Shown piece after piece: positions 1 through 10,733 of a DNA stretch of 64,000 nucleotides. Within the stretch, counting starts at the first letter, position 1. Each line of letters begins with the position of its first letter. The notes below the pieces were generated by a model. The model was not told the DNA's origin, searched no databases, and saw only the letters and a program-made list of their open reading frames with translations. A program made the translations under genes and the position numbers. The stretch is from Flaveria trinervia (taxonomy: Eukaryota; Streptophyta; Magnoliopsida; Asterales; Asteraceae): NCBI GenBank assembly GCA_025506515.1, contig CM046451.1, positions 67,938,783-68,002,782 on the forward strand, written 5' to 3'.

Positions 1-1591
1 AAGCCATGTTCTTGATCATCAAGGCTATGATCCTGATGAGTATTTGCAATGACTTATGAGAAAATGAAAGAAGAGGAGGAGAAGTGAAGCTATTACTTGA
101 TCCTATAATAGACACTGACTATGAGAAGACAATGTCAAAGACACTCCAATACTCAAAGACTCATCCATGAAGAAACCTACAAGGTATGAAGTTCCACTAC
201 CAAGAAGGGGTCCTCTACAAAAGCTTTCCCAAATAAAGAAATCAACCTCATCCCATGAATCATTATTTACTGATCCTTATAACATGTCTGATAAGGAAAT
301 GAAGGAATACCTTTCAAGTTAGGGATTCACAAAAAGAAAGATTGCAAACATGAAGACAAATTCATTACGGGCTGCCACACTACAACTAATCAATGAAAAG
401 AAAGATAAACTCAAGAAACTGGAAGAAGAGTTGACAAAAACCAAACCAAGAAACAAAATGTCAGCTGAAGACATGTTGCTGAACATAAAAGATCAAGAAC
501 TACTTGCCCCGGTACTCCACAAATATCCTGAATGGTTTGCAGAACCATCTCAGTTGAAGCTGCAGGAAGGATTGACCATTGCTGAACTAATCAGAGGGGT
601 ATCTACTCCAAAGGGGAAGACAGATCAGAAGATAATAGCATGGAAGTATGATAGCACCTGGAACATGTTCATGGTGAAAAGAATCTCAGGGCTAGTATAA
701 TTCTTCACAGAGTACTCAGCTCTAGTAAATGCCCTTGAGATTCATGATTTGAAGGAACTAGCTCAACTTGAACCGATCAATCATGCAGCTATGTTCAGGG
801 GATATGAATTTGAGAATATACTTAAGATGTTCAGAAGGACAAACAACTTCAATTCATTAAAGACAATTTGCGTAAGAAAAGATAAAACATTTGTCAATCC
901 CCTGGAAAAGAAGAAAAAGGTGGAAGCAGAAGAAATAGTATTCCTGATTGAAGGTGAAGCCAACTGAGTCTTTAAAGAGGAAAGTGGTGTCTGGTACTCA
1001 CTCTTCCATTCCTATCTCAAATGTGTACTATGATGAGAAAACATATGAGTTGGTGATAGAAAGGAAGTGGGGAGGAAAAGAAGGAGCTGACATTAGACTT
1101 TTCAGTGGATATGAAGTGAGACTACTTGATGAATCATACATCCACTACATTTATACCAGGCACTTTAGGGAATTAAACACAAAATTGGGTGAACAAGACA
1201 TGCACTTCTTTTTAAATGCATCAAGTTGTTGAAACTGGCCAATGACAGAATAAAGATCAAAAGAGATAAAAGAAAGAAGAAGAAAACACCACTGCAACTT
1301 GGAAACATTGTTAAGCTTGAAGTAGATATAGGAGGGAGCTTATTGATTCATAGAGATGGTCTTTCAACAATCTCCATATGGGAACCGATTTCTCTGAAAA
1401 AGTTACCAATGAAAGCCATCTACAACATGAGCAGAATGAAAATACATGTGCTGAGTAGAGACAGGATGCCTGAAGCAACTGATTTTGTAAACATGATCAA
1501 GGCCATTCTGGATCCCACCAAAGGAGCATTCATACTACCTTCTGAAGACCCAGCTGAATCTTCACAACATCAATCACCTTCTAAACATTGA
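1..1591 (+). pseudogene. Accessory ORF of element A (C-terminal half, broken)
   Basis: Function unknown. From 284 a small helical segment reads MSDKEMKEYLSS, an in-frame TAG at 320-322, then GFTKRKIANM; this aligns with MKDYLRAHGFSGRQVGPM in element D. A tail with KIIAWKYD follows near 640-665, matching the same motif in F. A TAA at 698-700 interrupts the frame, which continues to about 966; a frameshift near 950 leads to VYYDEKTYELVIERKWG, and another near 1225 leads to the last part, ending at 1591. The segments around 1120-1200 (LDESYIHYIYTRHF) and 1226-1540 align with the end of the F accessory protein. The N-terminal half lies left of the window. No membrane segment is seen. Confidence 0.75.
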
Positions 1592-1613
1592 GGAAAACTA
1601 GGCTGTATAATCC

Positions 1614-1623
1614 TTAGGGGGAG
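1614..1623 (+). promoter_or_regulatory. Polypurine tract of element A
   Basis: The purine run ttagggggag lies three bases before the LTR start and is the expected primer site for plus-strand DNA synthesis. The same ten bases occur at the 3' end of F and at an internal site in F. Confidence 0.85.
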
Positions 1624-1748
1624 TATTGTTGCACCCTGAAAGGATCATACATGCCAACTCAATGGGTGAATTGATGATTGTTTAGCTGGATCCCACAAGT
1701 TCAAGATGCAATGCACATGAAGAAATACAATAAAAATAACAAGTATTA

Positions 1749-2059
1749 TCTTCCGCATTAGTCAATACGGAAGACAAAAATCTGATGAGGACAAGTGTTT
1801 ACTCTTCCGCATTAACTAATAAGGAAGACACAACACTTATGCTGAACAAGTAACTCTTCCACATTGACTAATGCGGAAGAATAAAAGAAGATGCGGACAA
1901 GACTTTGATCATCCGCATTGAAAATGCGGATGACCAACCAAATGCACACAAGTATTTGTTCATCCGCATTAACCAATGCGGATGACCAACTTACTAATGT
2001 TGATGATCACGTGGAAATACGGATCAAGATTATCTCATCCGCATTTGTCAATGCGGATG
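1749..2059 (+). repeat. Array of six short hairpins in the LTR of A
   Basis: Six imperfect or perfect palindromes of 23-26 bases lie at 1749-1773, 1803-1828, 1855-1880, 1910-1932, 1961-1984 and 2036-2059. The first three have arms of the type tcttccgcatt/aatgcggaaga; the last three have catccgcatt/aatgcggatg. Loops are 3-5 bases. They stand upstream of the TATA box. Dense palindromes in the cis-region of LTRs are described for maize Sireviruses; this looks like an equivalent with its own sequence. Confidence 0.9.
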
Positions 2060-2152
2060 AACAAGCAGAGATGCGGATCAAGACTTAGACTAGTTTCTAA
2101 TGTAATAGGTCAGGGGTAGTTTAGTCATTTTCTAAAGGCATCTTGTCTTGCC

Positions 2153-2160
2153 TATAAATA
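2153..2160 (+). promoter_or_regulatory. TATA box of the LTR of A
   Basis: tataaata, about 95 bases after the last hairpin, in the usual place for the LTR promoter. Confidence 0.6.
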
Positions 2161-2414
2161 GAATAGTTTACCTCGTACTGAGGTGATGGTTGATAGATAG
2201 AGGATTTTGTTGTAATTATTCTCTGTAATTTGTCAACTATCATACATCAATACAAACAGAATTATGAGTAATTTTTCCTGCTTGATTGTTCTTCGATTGT
2301 TTGTTCCGCCACTCAATCGTTGACTTGATTATCATATTGATTCTCAGTAAGAATATCACTCTTACTAAAACCCAGTCAGTTTGTTCCGCATAATCCTCAA
2401 AACCGACCCATGCC

Positions 2415-2419
2415 TTTTG
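2415..2419. repeat. Target-site duplication of B, left copy (ttttg)
   Basis: ttttg directly precedes the 5' LTR and is repeated exactly at 10439-10443 after the 3' LTR, which fixes both ends of element B. Confidence 0.9.
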
Positions 2420-3331
2420 TGAAGGATTCTGTTGCCCAAGACACTTAGAATATTGATGTGGTTAGTACGTTATGATCCAAGTCGGGTTATACCCAATGAC
2501 AAGCTTAGCAAACACCAATTAATATTTTAGTTGATGATATGATCATGCAATTAAATATTACACAATTTAGAAAATGGGTTTTCTAAACAAGTTGCATATG
2601 AGATGGAACAGTTTATTAGGATATTTGTTCAATAATATTATTGTAATGTTATTTAAAAAAGGTAGATAACATTACAAATTAATAATGTGAGTGCATAGAT
2701 TGTACAATTAAAAGGTTAGTTGTATATATCTAGTAAAAGGACTAGTTACACATATAATGTGTGATAAAATTTAAGGGGGGAACGTTTTTTTTAAAAGGCT
2801 TGCCGCCCCCCCCTTAACTACCCTTGCACACAAATAACTCATCATTCATTACATGCAAGAACACCAAAAAGAAAGTTCTCTCTCTCTCTCTCTCTCTCTC
2901 AATAGCTACGGCCAGAAGCAGCAGATTTTGGAGTTTTGAGAGCGGTTTTTGGTGAGTTTTGGTGTTGATTCTACTAACAAGAAGGTGCTTTGCAAGGACG
3001 CTTGGGGTATACAAGCTTGAGGGCTCCTTCCTTGGAGTTGGCCGAGATTTTGAGCTTTGATCATCCTTTTCCCTTGGTCGTTTTAGCTGCTGGAAGGAGG
3101 TAGTTTGGCAGCTTGTTTGGTTGTCACATTATGAATGTTTTATGTGTTTTATAGCTTGCTTATTCACATATTAAGATCCTTTTGATTTGGGTTTGTTTTT
3201 CATCTTAAAACACCATTAAGAACATGAAATTTTTCAGCTTATAAACATGTTATAATTCTATACTTCCGCTGCATTTTTCAGAAAGTTTAAAAGGTTAAAC
3301 TTGTTTACTTTGTGTTCTATCAAACCCATCA
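2420..3331 (+). repeat. 5' LTR of element B
   Basis: Runs from TGAAGGATTC to CCCATCA and pairs with 9522-10438. It carries a (TC)12 tract at 2877-2900, which is (TC)9 in the other copy. The two LTRs differ mainly by single-base indels. Confidence 0.93.
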
Positions 3332-3332
3332 A

Positions 3333-3350
3333 TGGCATCAAGAGCCGGTT
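3333..3350 (+). promoter_or_regulatory. Primer-binding site of B (initiator Met tRNA type)
   Basis: tggcatcaagagccggtt begins two bases after the LTR and resembles the usual plant site tggtatcagagcc, complementary to the 3' end of initiator Met tRNA, with one substitution and one extra base. Confidence 0.8.
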
Positions 3351-4772
3351 ATGTGGATAACTTGCTTGTTCTTAGTCTTTAAAATTGGTTTTAAAGATGT
3401 ATTATCAGTTATTATAGGCTGATTTTGGGCTGCTGTTTTGTATGAATGATTCCCCAAACTTTCAAGGTCATTCACACATGCTAGTGATTAGACCTTGAAA
3501 TATATATATTATGAAATGTTGATTGTTTGAACAATGTTTAAAACCCAAAATTTCAGTTTATGTGGCTGAAATTTGGAGGTTTTAAGTGGGGTTTCATTAT
3601 ATGTTTGGTTAATATGATCATTAGATGTTAGTGTGCATAACCTAGCCTTTGGCCCTTTGATTTGGATGATTGGAATGGTGGTTTTATTCATTCAATTGGG
3701 TTGTAATATTTATGTTTATTATTTGGGTTGTAATTATTGTTCATTTGGTTATGTAATTAATAGATATAGGTGCATTTCTTTTATTAGAAAAATGTATTAG
3801 GATACAATTTTGTAAAAGGAAGATGCACAAGATCAAGACCCAAAGATGGACATCAAAGACATGGAACTTGAAGCATATGGATGCAAGTTCAAGTGGGGGT
3901 CTAAGATGACCTCAATTTTGTGTTGAGTTCAACCCTTAGGAAAGACCTTATGATGACACTTGTGATGGCAAAAAGTATTGTCAACTTAGTGGCTATGGTT
4001 ATGCACTCATGTTTGTATGCTTGTGCTTGTTTGAATGTTTATTATTTGATTGTATGGTTGATATTTTGACATGCATTACAAACTAATTAACAAACTTAAC
4101 AAGCTGAAAATTAGTTCTTTATCACTAAAAATTAATAAAAGGTTATTAAATTGATTTAATGATTTTAAAGATTAAAAATTGGTTTTAATCAAAGGACCAT
4201 AGGGTACCTTGTATTTGAAAGCATGCAAATACAAGTACATAAAGTTTTCTAAAACTTGTATTATAAAATCTCTAATATTTTAAACAAGATCAACACCGTC
4301 CTTTTACACAACACTTAAGTCACTTGGGAACTCTTAGTGGATAAAGGCCACCTAACCATTTTGTGGGAACTTGCGACTTGAGGTGAGAATGCCTTATTTG
4401 TGGGATAAAGATCACCTAACCACTTATTTTGGCAAACTCACACGTAGGTGTAAGTAGGGTATCTTGATTTGCAAACCATGTCAAATGGATCACCTACGGT
4501 ATGGTTTCCAAATGGTGTTGATGGGATTAACATGCCGACTTTACATATGATGTTTCAAGTCGATCCCATATTTCTAGAAGTTGCAAAGGTTGCAATCGTC
4601 AAACGTTGACCACCTTATTAATTTAAATCGTGGGATAAAGGTCACCTAACCACAATTTAAATGTAATGTTGGGTTCTAAATTTTAAAAAATAAAAAAATG
4701 ACTTAAAAGGCATTTATTATTAAAAATAACAATATCGAAAATACTAAAATAGATCTTCGTTAAATTTTGTAG
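3351..4772 (+). other. Long untranslated leader of B
   Basis: About 1.4 kb between the primer site and the gag ATG with no convincing ORF. It is AT-rich. From 4337 to 4652 it holds three copies of a 22-23 base motif with consensus gtgggataaagntcacctaa, at 4337-4358, 4400-4422 and 4630-4652, and a weaker fourth near 4480. These may be structural or packaging elements of the RNA; that is inference. Confidence 0.7.
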
Positions 4773-5726
4773 ATGGCCACCAATAATGATAATCACGATA
4801 ACTCATCCGCGTCAAACCAATCATTACGAGCGATCCTCCAAAAGGAACGTCAAAATCATAACAACTTTATTGATTGGTATCGAAACTTGAGAATCGTTCT
4901 CAAGCAAGAGAGAAGATCATATGTTTTAGACGACCCTATTCCCGATCAACCTACTGAGGATGATGAGGAGGCCTACAACGATTGGCTCAAGTACATTGAG
5001 GACTCTGTCCAAGTGTCTTGTCTCATGCTAGCGAGCATGACTCCGGATCTCCAAAAGGAGTATGAACATCACGGAGCATATGACATGATAACCCAGCTAA
5101 AGGAAACGTTCCAAACGCAAGCAAGGGTTGAGCGCTTCGAAACGGTTCGAGCACTCCATGCATGTCGTATGGACGACAACCAATCTGTTTCATCTTATGT
5201 ACTTAAGATGAAAAGTCATATTGACCGCCTCGAGAGGCTTAATTGTCCTGTCTCGAAGGAATTGGCCACAGATTTGATCCTTAATGGCCTTACCAAGAAG
5301 TTCGAGACATTCGTGTTGAACTACAACATGAATGCTTGGGACAAAAGAATTGGTGAGCTTCACTCAATGATGAAAACGGCCGAGGCGGCCATGGGTAAAA
5401 GGGTTTTACCCGTTCTCACCATCAATGAAGGTGGGAACAAGAAAAGGCCTCATCCCGCACCCAAGGCAAAGGTTGCCAAGGGTAAGGGACCCGTATGGGG
5501 AAAAGGGAAAGGGGTGGCAAGGGTGCCACCCAAACCGCAAGAGAAGAAGCAAAAGGTTGCTACCAATGACACATGCTTCAAGTGTGCGGAAATTGGACAT
5601 TGGGCAAGAAATTGTCCTGTCCATCTCCAAGAGTTGAAAGCCAAGAGGGATGCCGGGCAGACCTCAGGTACAATATACATGATTCATATTGATCTTAATG
5701 TTACATCTTCAAACACATGGTATTAG
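4773..5726 (+). CDS. gag: Gag polyprotein of element B
   Basis: Capsid and nucleocapsid protein that forms the virus-like particle in the cytoplasm and binds the element RNA. The 317-codon frame is open from the first ATG after the leader. Residues near 30-45 (NNFIDWYRNLRIVLK) and the following helical region fit the Copia gag family. A CCHC zinc knuckle, CFKCAEIGHWARNC, lies at 5574-5615 after a basic lysine-rich stretch. The stop at 5724-5726 seems secondary: the protease frame begins at once in the +1 frame (VLDTGCGTH), as if one base were lost near 5720, so gag and pol were probably a single frame. It is the only intact structural gene in the window. Confidence 0.9.
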   Translation: MATNNDNHDNSSASNQSLRAILQKERQNHNNFIDWYRNLRIVLKQERRSYVLDDPIPDQPTEDDEEAYNDWLKYIEDSVQVSCLMLASMTPDLQKEYEHHGAYDMITQLKETFQTQARVERFETVRALHACRMDDNQSVSSYVLKMKSHIDRLERLNCPVSKELATDLILNGLTKKFETFVLNYNMNAWDKRIGELHSMMKTAEAAMGKRVLPVLTINEGGNKKRPHPAPKAKVAKGKGPVWGKGKGVARVPPKPQEKKQKVATNDTCFKCAEIGHWARNCPVHLQELKAKRDAGQTSGTIYMIHIDLNVTSSNTWY

Positions 5727-8700
5727 ATACCGGATGTGGAACTCATATTTGCAATTTGTTGCAGGGGTTCAAAAGAAGTAGGGACTTCAATCAAGGGGAT
5801 GTTAGCCTCTTCATGGGCAATGGAACCAAAGTCCAAGTTAAAGCTCGTGGGGACTACATCTTAAAACTTCGAAGTGGCTTGGATGTTATTTTGAAGAATG
5901 TTTTGTATGCTCCTAGTTTGACTAGGAACATTATTTCTGTATCCCAAATAAGACTTTATGATTATGTTTTATCTTTTATTGAAAATAATATTCATGTTTC
6001 TTTAAATAATATGTTCTATTTTAAAGCTATACCTATAATGGTATTTATGAATTGGTTCATGAAAATGCTTTAAATAGTTCATTGTACCATACTAACACCA
6101 AGAAACTCAAGTTAGATTTGAGTGATACCTATCTTTGGCATTGTCGTCTTGGTCATATAAACAAGAAAAGTATACAAACACTTCAAAAGAATGGTCTTCT
6201 AAAAACTAATGAATGTGATTCATTTGATGTTTGTGAATCTTGTTTACAAGGTAAAATGACTAAGGCACCCTTTAGTGGAACTAACAAAAGGGAAAAAGAT
6301 TTATTAGGAATCATACATTCGGATGTATGTGGTCCTTTTAAACCAATGACTAGGAATGGTGAAAGATACTTCATTACCTTTACCGATGATTATAGTCGCT
6401 ATGGGTAGGTGTACTTATTAAGGCACAAAGATGAAGCTTTTGAAATGTTCAAAATCTTCAAGAATGAAGTAGAAAATCAACTCAACAAGTCGATTAAAGT
6501 TCTCCGCACCGATAGAGGAGGTGAATACTTGAGTGATGCTTTTGAAGACCATCTTAGGAGTTGTGGGATTGTCTCACAACTCACTCCACCTGGAACACCA
6601 CAACACAATGGTGTGTCTGAGAGGAGGAATCGAGCCTTACTGGATATGGTCCGATCTATGATGGCTAGAAGCATATTACCTCTATCATTTTGGGGTTTCG
6701 CTTTGCTCTCCACGGCCCGTATTCTAAATATGGCCCCAACCAAAAAGGTGGAAAGGTCACCTTTTGAAATATGGCATGGAAGAGTTCCATCCCTATCATA
6801 CTTAAGGGTCTGGGGTTGTGAGGCTTATGCTAAGACTGCCACCCCAAACAAATTGGAAGTCCGTTCCACCAAGTGTATCTTTGTTGGATACCCTAGAGAT
6901 TCTATGGGATATTATTTCTATGATCCACCGGAACAAAAGGTGTTTGTTGCCAGAAAGGTTGAGTTCTTAGAAGCAAAGTTCCTCATGGAAGGAACTAGCA
7001 GTAGAATAGTGGATCTTGAGGAGGATCAAGAACCACAACCTGATGCACGTTTGGTTGAAACTAGCACTCAACATGAGGATGTTGAAGATGATCAAATGGT
7101 TGATCAATACACAAAAAACGTTCACAGAAGTGGTAGAACTAGTAATCCACCTGAAAGATACGGATTTTTCGTGGATGGATGCTATGTGGTAGAAGCAGAT
7201 GAACCGACCACATACCATGATGCAGTGTCCAATTCAGATTGTGACAAATGGCTCGAGGCCATGAGCGTTGAGATGCAATCCATGAAAGACAATCAAGTAT
7301 GGGACATGGTTGTACCACCTCTTAATTCCAAAGTAGTTGGAAGCAAGTGGGTTTTCAAGAAAAAAAACGATATGCATGGAAACTTGGATACTTATAAAGC
7401 TAGACTTGTAGCAAAGGGTTTCACTCAAACTCAAGGGGTTGATATGATGAAACTTTCTCACCTGTTGTAATGCTAAAGTCTATAAGGATATTGTTTGCCA
7501 TAACTGCTCATTATGATTATGAGATTTGGAAAATGGATGTCAAAACCGCTTTCCTAAATGGATATCTTGAGGAAGATGTCTATATGGTTCAGCCTGAAGG
7601 TTTTGTCAATCCAAAACATCCTAATAAAGTATGCAAGTTAAAGAAATCAATCTATGGATTGAAGCAAGCATCGAGAAGCTGGAATCATCGTTTTGATGAG
7701 GAAGTAAAGAAATTTGGCTTCATCAAAAACGCCGATGAGGCTTGTGTGTATAAGAAGGCTAGTGGGAGCATAGTAACTTTCCTAGTATTGTATGTTGATG
7801 ACATACTACTATTTGGAAATGACATTCCAACCTTAGAAGGTGTAAAAACCTGGCTTGGAAGTTATTTTTCCATTAAGGATCTTGGAGAAGCCGCCTATAT
7901 TCTGGGAATAAGATCAATAGGGATAGATCAAGGCGGTTGATTGGTTTAAATCAAAGTGCGTATATTGATAAAATCTTGAAAAGGTTCAAGATGGAGAACT
8001 CTGAGAAAGGTACTGTACCTATTCAAAGAGGAACGATATTGAGTACGACTCAATGTCCTAGCTCAAAGGATGAGAAAGATAAAATGAAGGCAATCCCATA
8101 CGCATCTGCTATTGGATACCTCATGTATGCAATGATATGCACTCGACCGGACGTGTCATGCGCCTTAAGCATGACAAGTCGTTACCAGCAAAATCCTGGA
8201 AACAGTCATTGGATGGTTGTTAAGAACATACTTAAGTACCTAAGGAGACAAGAGATATGTTCCTAATCTATGGATCTGGTGATGAGGAACTCGTTGTAAA
8301 AGGTTACACGGATGCGAGTTTCCAAACCGATCGTGATGATTCTCGGTCACAATCGGGATATATTTTCATTCTGAATGGAGGAGCGGTCTCTTGGAAGAGC
8401 TCCAAGCAGGATGTGGTGGCTCTATCAACTACAGAATCAGAATACGTTGTCGCCTCATTGGCAGCTCAAGAAGCTGCATGGTTGAAGAAATTCATTGCTG
8501 ATCTCGGGGTTGTCCCTTCCATTCAGGACCCCCTAGAGATCTTTTGTGATAACGAGGGTGCGATTGCTCAAATCAAGGAACCTCGTGCTCATCAAAAGAC
8601 AAGACACATTGAGCGGAGATTCACTACATACGAGATGAAGTTGAAAAGGGAAAGATATGTATTCGCAAAGTTCACACGGATCACAACATTGCGGATCCTC

Positions 8701-8744
8701 TCACTTGTGCCATGGGACTTCAATATTCTAGTGATTGGATTTGA
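5717..8744 (+). pseudogene. pol: Pol polyprotein of element B (broken)
   Basis: Copia-order pol. Aspartic protease motif LDTGCGTH lies near 5720-5745. The GAG-pre-integrase zinc region (WHCRLGHINKKS, CESCLQGK) lies near 6140-6255. The integrase core has FTDDYSRY near 6380, RTDRGGEY near 6510 and NGVSERRN near 6610. RT has the MDVKTAFLNG region and YVDD near 7790. RNase H has TDASF near 8310, STTESEY near 8430 and a C-terminal part near 8700. Breaks: a frameshift near 6060, an in-frame TAG at 6406-6408 where Tyr is expected, and single-base frameshifts near 7450, 7910, 8250 and 8620. The natural end is the TGA at 8742-8744, in a frame different from the preceding RNase H part. Confidence 0.92.
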
Positions 8745-9521
8745 TCTGTAAATTTTTATATTTGGATATGTGGAAATCTTTATTATTTGAATAAAATTAT
8801 TTGGTTATAATGTTTCAATTAATGTTCCCATTTAGCATGTTTAATCCATGAGTAAATTGTTTACTCTAAATGTCCGTAGTCCTTCATACTTGTGGGAACA
8901 AGTGTGAGGGTAAGATTATTATGAACTTGGATTGGTTGATATTCATAAGGATGAATATAGAGCAATGGGTTGCTACCAAGGTTCATAGATATTTGTGGGA
9001 TACAAATATTGGACTAACCCGTATCTCAAATTTTACTACATGGAATCTTATTGATTGATCATAAATAAATTTGAGTAAAGGCGAATATCATTTGGCTTCC
9101 TCCGTCCTGAGATACATATTGGGTTTTGATATTCACCAAGTATTATACCTTGAGCTAATTCTTCACTGTCTTGAAATAATGGACAGCACATAAAGGTATG
9201 TTCAGGTATGACATGAGGTGTTTGTAAGAAACGTATGTAGTCAAGATGGAATTTGTTCCTCTTATTCGTTGAGAGTTAGATGTCTAAGGCCTGATAGAGT
9301 TAAATCAACAAGGAATGATCATTCTGTGTCCTTGGATTTAACTTGACATTTGTAACAAAAGGATAGATGATTGATTCACCTAAATCATTTCAAGTAGGGT
9401 ACTTGAAAGGGATGATGTTATTGAATGGCTATAAGTCATGCGTATTAAGGGTAGGAAACCGTTGTTAGGCGTTATTTACTGCTTGCATCAATCTTCTATG
9501 AATCTTAGGCAAGTGGGAGAT
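8745..9521 (+). other. 3' untranslated region of B with polypurine tract
   Basis: No ORF that I would call real. The tract aagtgggagat at 9511-9521 adjoins the 3' LTR and is the plus-strand primer site. Confidence 0.75.
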
Positions 9522-10438
9522 TGTAGGATTCTGTGTGCCCAAGACACTTAGAATATTGATGTGGTTAGTACGTTATGATCCAAGTCGGGTTATACCCAAT
9601 GACAAGCTTAGCAAACACCAATTAATATATTTAGTTGATGATATGATCATGCAATTAAATATTTACACCAATTTAGAAAATGGGTTTTCTAAACAAGTTG
9701 CATATGAGATGGAACAGTTTATTAGGATATTTTGTTCAATAATATTATTTGTAATGTTATTTAAAAAGGTTAGATAACATTACAAATTAATAATGGGAGT
9801 GCATAGATTGTACAATTAAAAGGTTAGTTGTATATATCTAGTAAAAGGACTAGTTAACACATATAATGTGTGATAAAATTTAAGGGGGGGAACGTTTTTT
9901 TAAAAGGCTTGGCCGCCCTCCCCTTAACTACCCTTGCACACAACTAACTCATCATTCATTACATGCAAGAACACCAAAAAGAAAGTTCTCTCTCTCTCTC
10001 TCTCAATAGCTACGGCCAGAAGCAGCAGATTTTGGAGTTTTGAGAGCGGTTTTTGGTGAGTTTTGGTGTTGATTCTTCCTAACAAGAAGGTGCTTTGCAA
10101 GGAGGCTTGGGGTATACAAGCTTGAGGGCTCCTTCCTTGGAGTTTTGGCCGAGATTTTGAGCTTTGATCATCCTTCTTCCCTTGGTCGTTTTAGCTGCTG
10201 GAAGGAGGTAGTTTGGCAGCTGTTTGGTTGTCACATTATGAATGTTTTATGTGTTTATATAGCTTGCTTATTAACATATTAAGATCCTTTTGATTTGGGT
10301 TTGTTTTTCATCTTAACACACCATTAAGAACATGAATTTTTCAGCTTATAAACATGTTATAATTCTATACTTCCGCTGCGTTTTTCAGAAAGTTTAAAAG
10401 GTTAAACTTGTTTACTTTGTGTTCTATCAAACCCATCA
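9522..10438 (+). repeat. 3' LTR of element B
   Basis: Begins TGTAGGATTC and ends CCCATCA; pairs with 2420-3331. The duplicated target ttttg follows directly. Confidence 0.93.
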
Positions 10439-10443
10439 TTTTG
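10439..10443. repeat. Target-site duplication of B, right copy (ttttg)
   Basis: Exact copy of 2415-2419. With one copy removed, the C gag frame reads across the insertion site. Confidence 0.9.
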
Positions 10444-10733
10444 CTCAAACTTCTCCTCAACCGAGAGCTTGTTTCAATTGTGGAGACCCAAATCATTTAT
10501 ACAATGCTTGTCCCCGACTCACTTTTGCAAATCCAGCCCAAATCATGCATGCACCATACTACACAACTCAAGCCTACCAATTGCAAACGTACCAACCTCA
10601 AGTCCCACAACTCATGGCTCCTCTGGTTCAACCGCTCCAATCAATTCAAGCTCCTCCTCCCCCGCCTTCGCAAGCGCCACCAGTCACCCTGGCAACCAAG
10701 GGCATGCTTTTATGATGAATTGAAACCAAGCCC
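10444..10733 (+). pseudogene. gag: Gag of Gypsy element C, C-terminal part
   Basis: Nucleocapsid end of gag. A CCHC knuckle, CFNCGDPNHLYNAC, lies at 10470-10511, followed by a proline- and glutamine-rich stretch typical of the linker to protease. A frame change near 10700 and a TGA near 10722 separate it from protease. The piece before element B (about 2375-2414) reads in the same frame and encodes another Pro/Gln-rich stretch. The capsid region lies left of the window, beyond element A. Confidence 0.85.

Larger units (their letters stand above)
1..2374 (+). mobile_element. Element A: 3' part of a Sirevirus-like Copia retrotransposon
   Basis: Only the last part of this element is in the window: the C-terminal half of a 3' accessory ORF, a polypurine tract and the 3' LTR. 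It is called Sirevirus-like because the accessory ORF is homologous to those of elements D, E and F here, where it follows a Copia pol. The 5' LTR, gag and pol must lie left of the window. It appears to be inserted in the gag of Gypsy element C: a reading frame that continues the C gag resumes just after the LTR, near 2375. The exact right end is uncertain by about 10 bases. Confidence 0.8.
1627..2374 (+). repeat. 3' LTR of element A
   Basis: The LTR starts TGTTGCACCC directly after the polypurine tract. It contains six hairpin-forming repeats, then a TATA box at 2153-2160. No second copy is in the window, so the right end is inferred: from about 2375 the sequence reads as C gag in frame with the part after element B. 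The end could be 2374 or 2378. Confidence 0.75.
2420..10438 (+). mobile_element. Element B: full-length Ty1/Copia retrotransposon
   Basis: About 8.0 kb with two LTRs of 912 and 917 bases, a primer-binding site, a long leader, an intact gag, a broken pol in Copia order (protease, integrase, RT, RNase H), a polypurine tract and a perfect 5-bp target duplication. It has no accessory ORF, and its gag differs from those of the Sirevirus-like elements. I do not assign it to a named Copia lineage. It is inserted in the gag of C, about 45 bases downstream of A. Confidence 0.95.

Noticed and set aside
1749..2059. Regularly spaced hairpins as CRISPR repeats or as a series of terminators
   Set aside because: The sequence lies in a plant LTR upstream of a TATA box, and arms differ between copies; spacing is not that of a CRISPR array.
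2814..3014. Open frame on the minus strand in the B LTR
   Set aside because: It lies across the (TC)n tract in an LTR, encodes a Glu-Arg repeat and is not preserved as a frame in the other LTR because repeat lengths differ.
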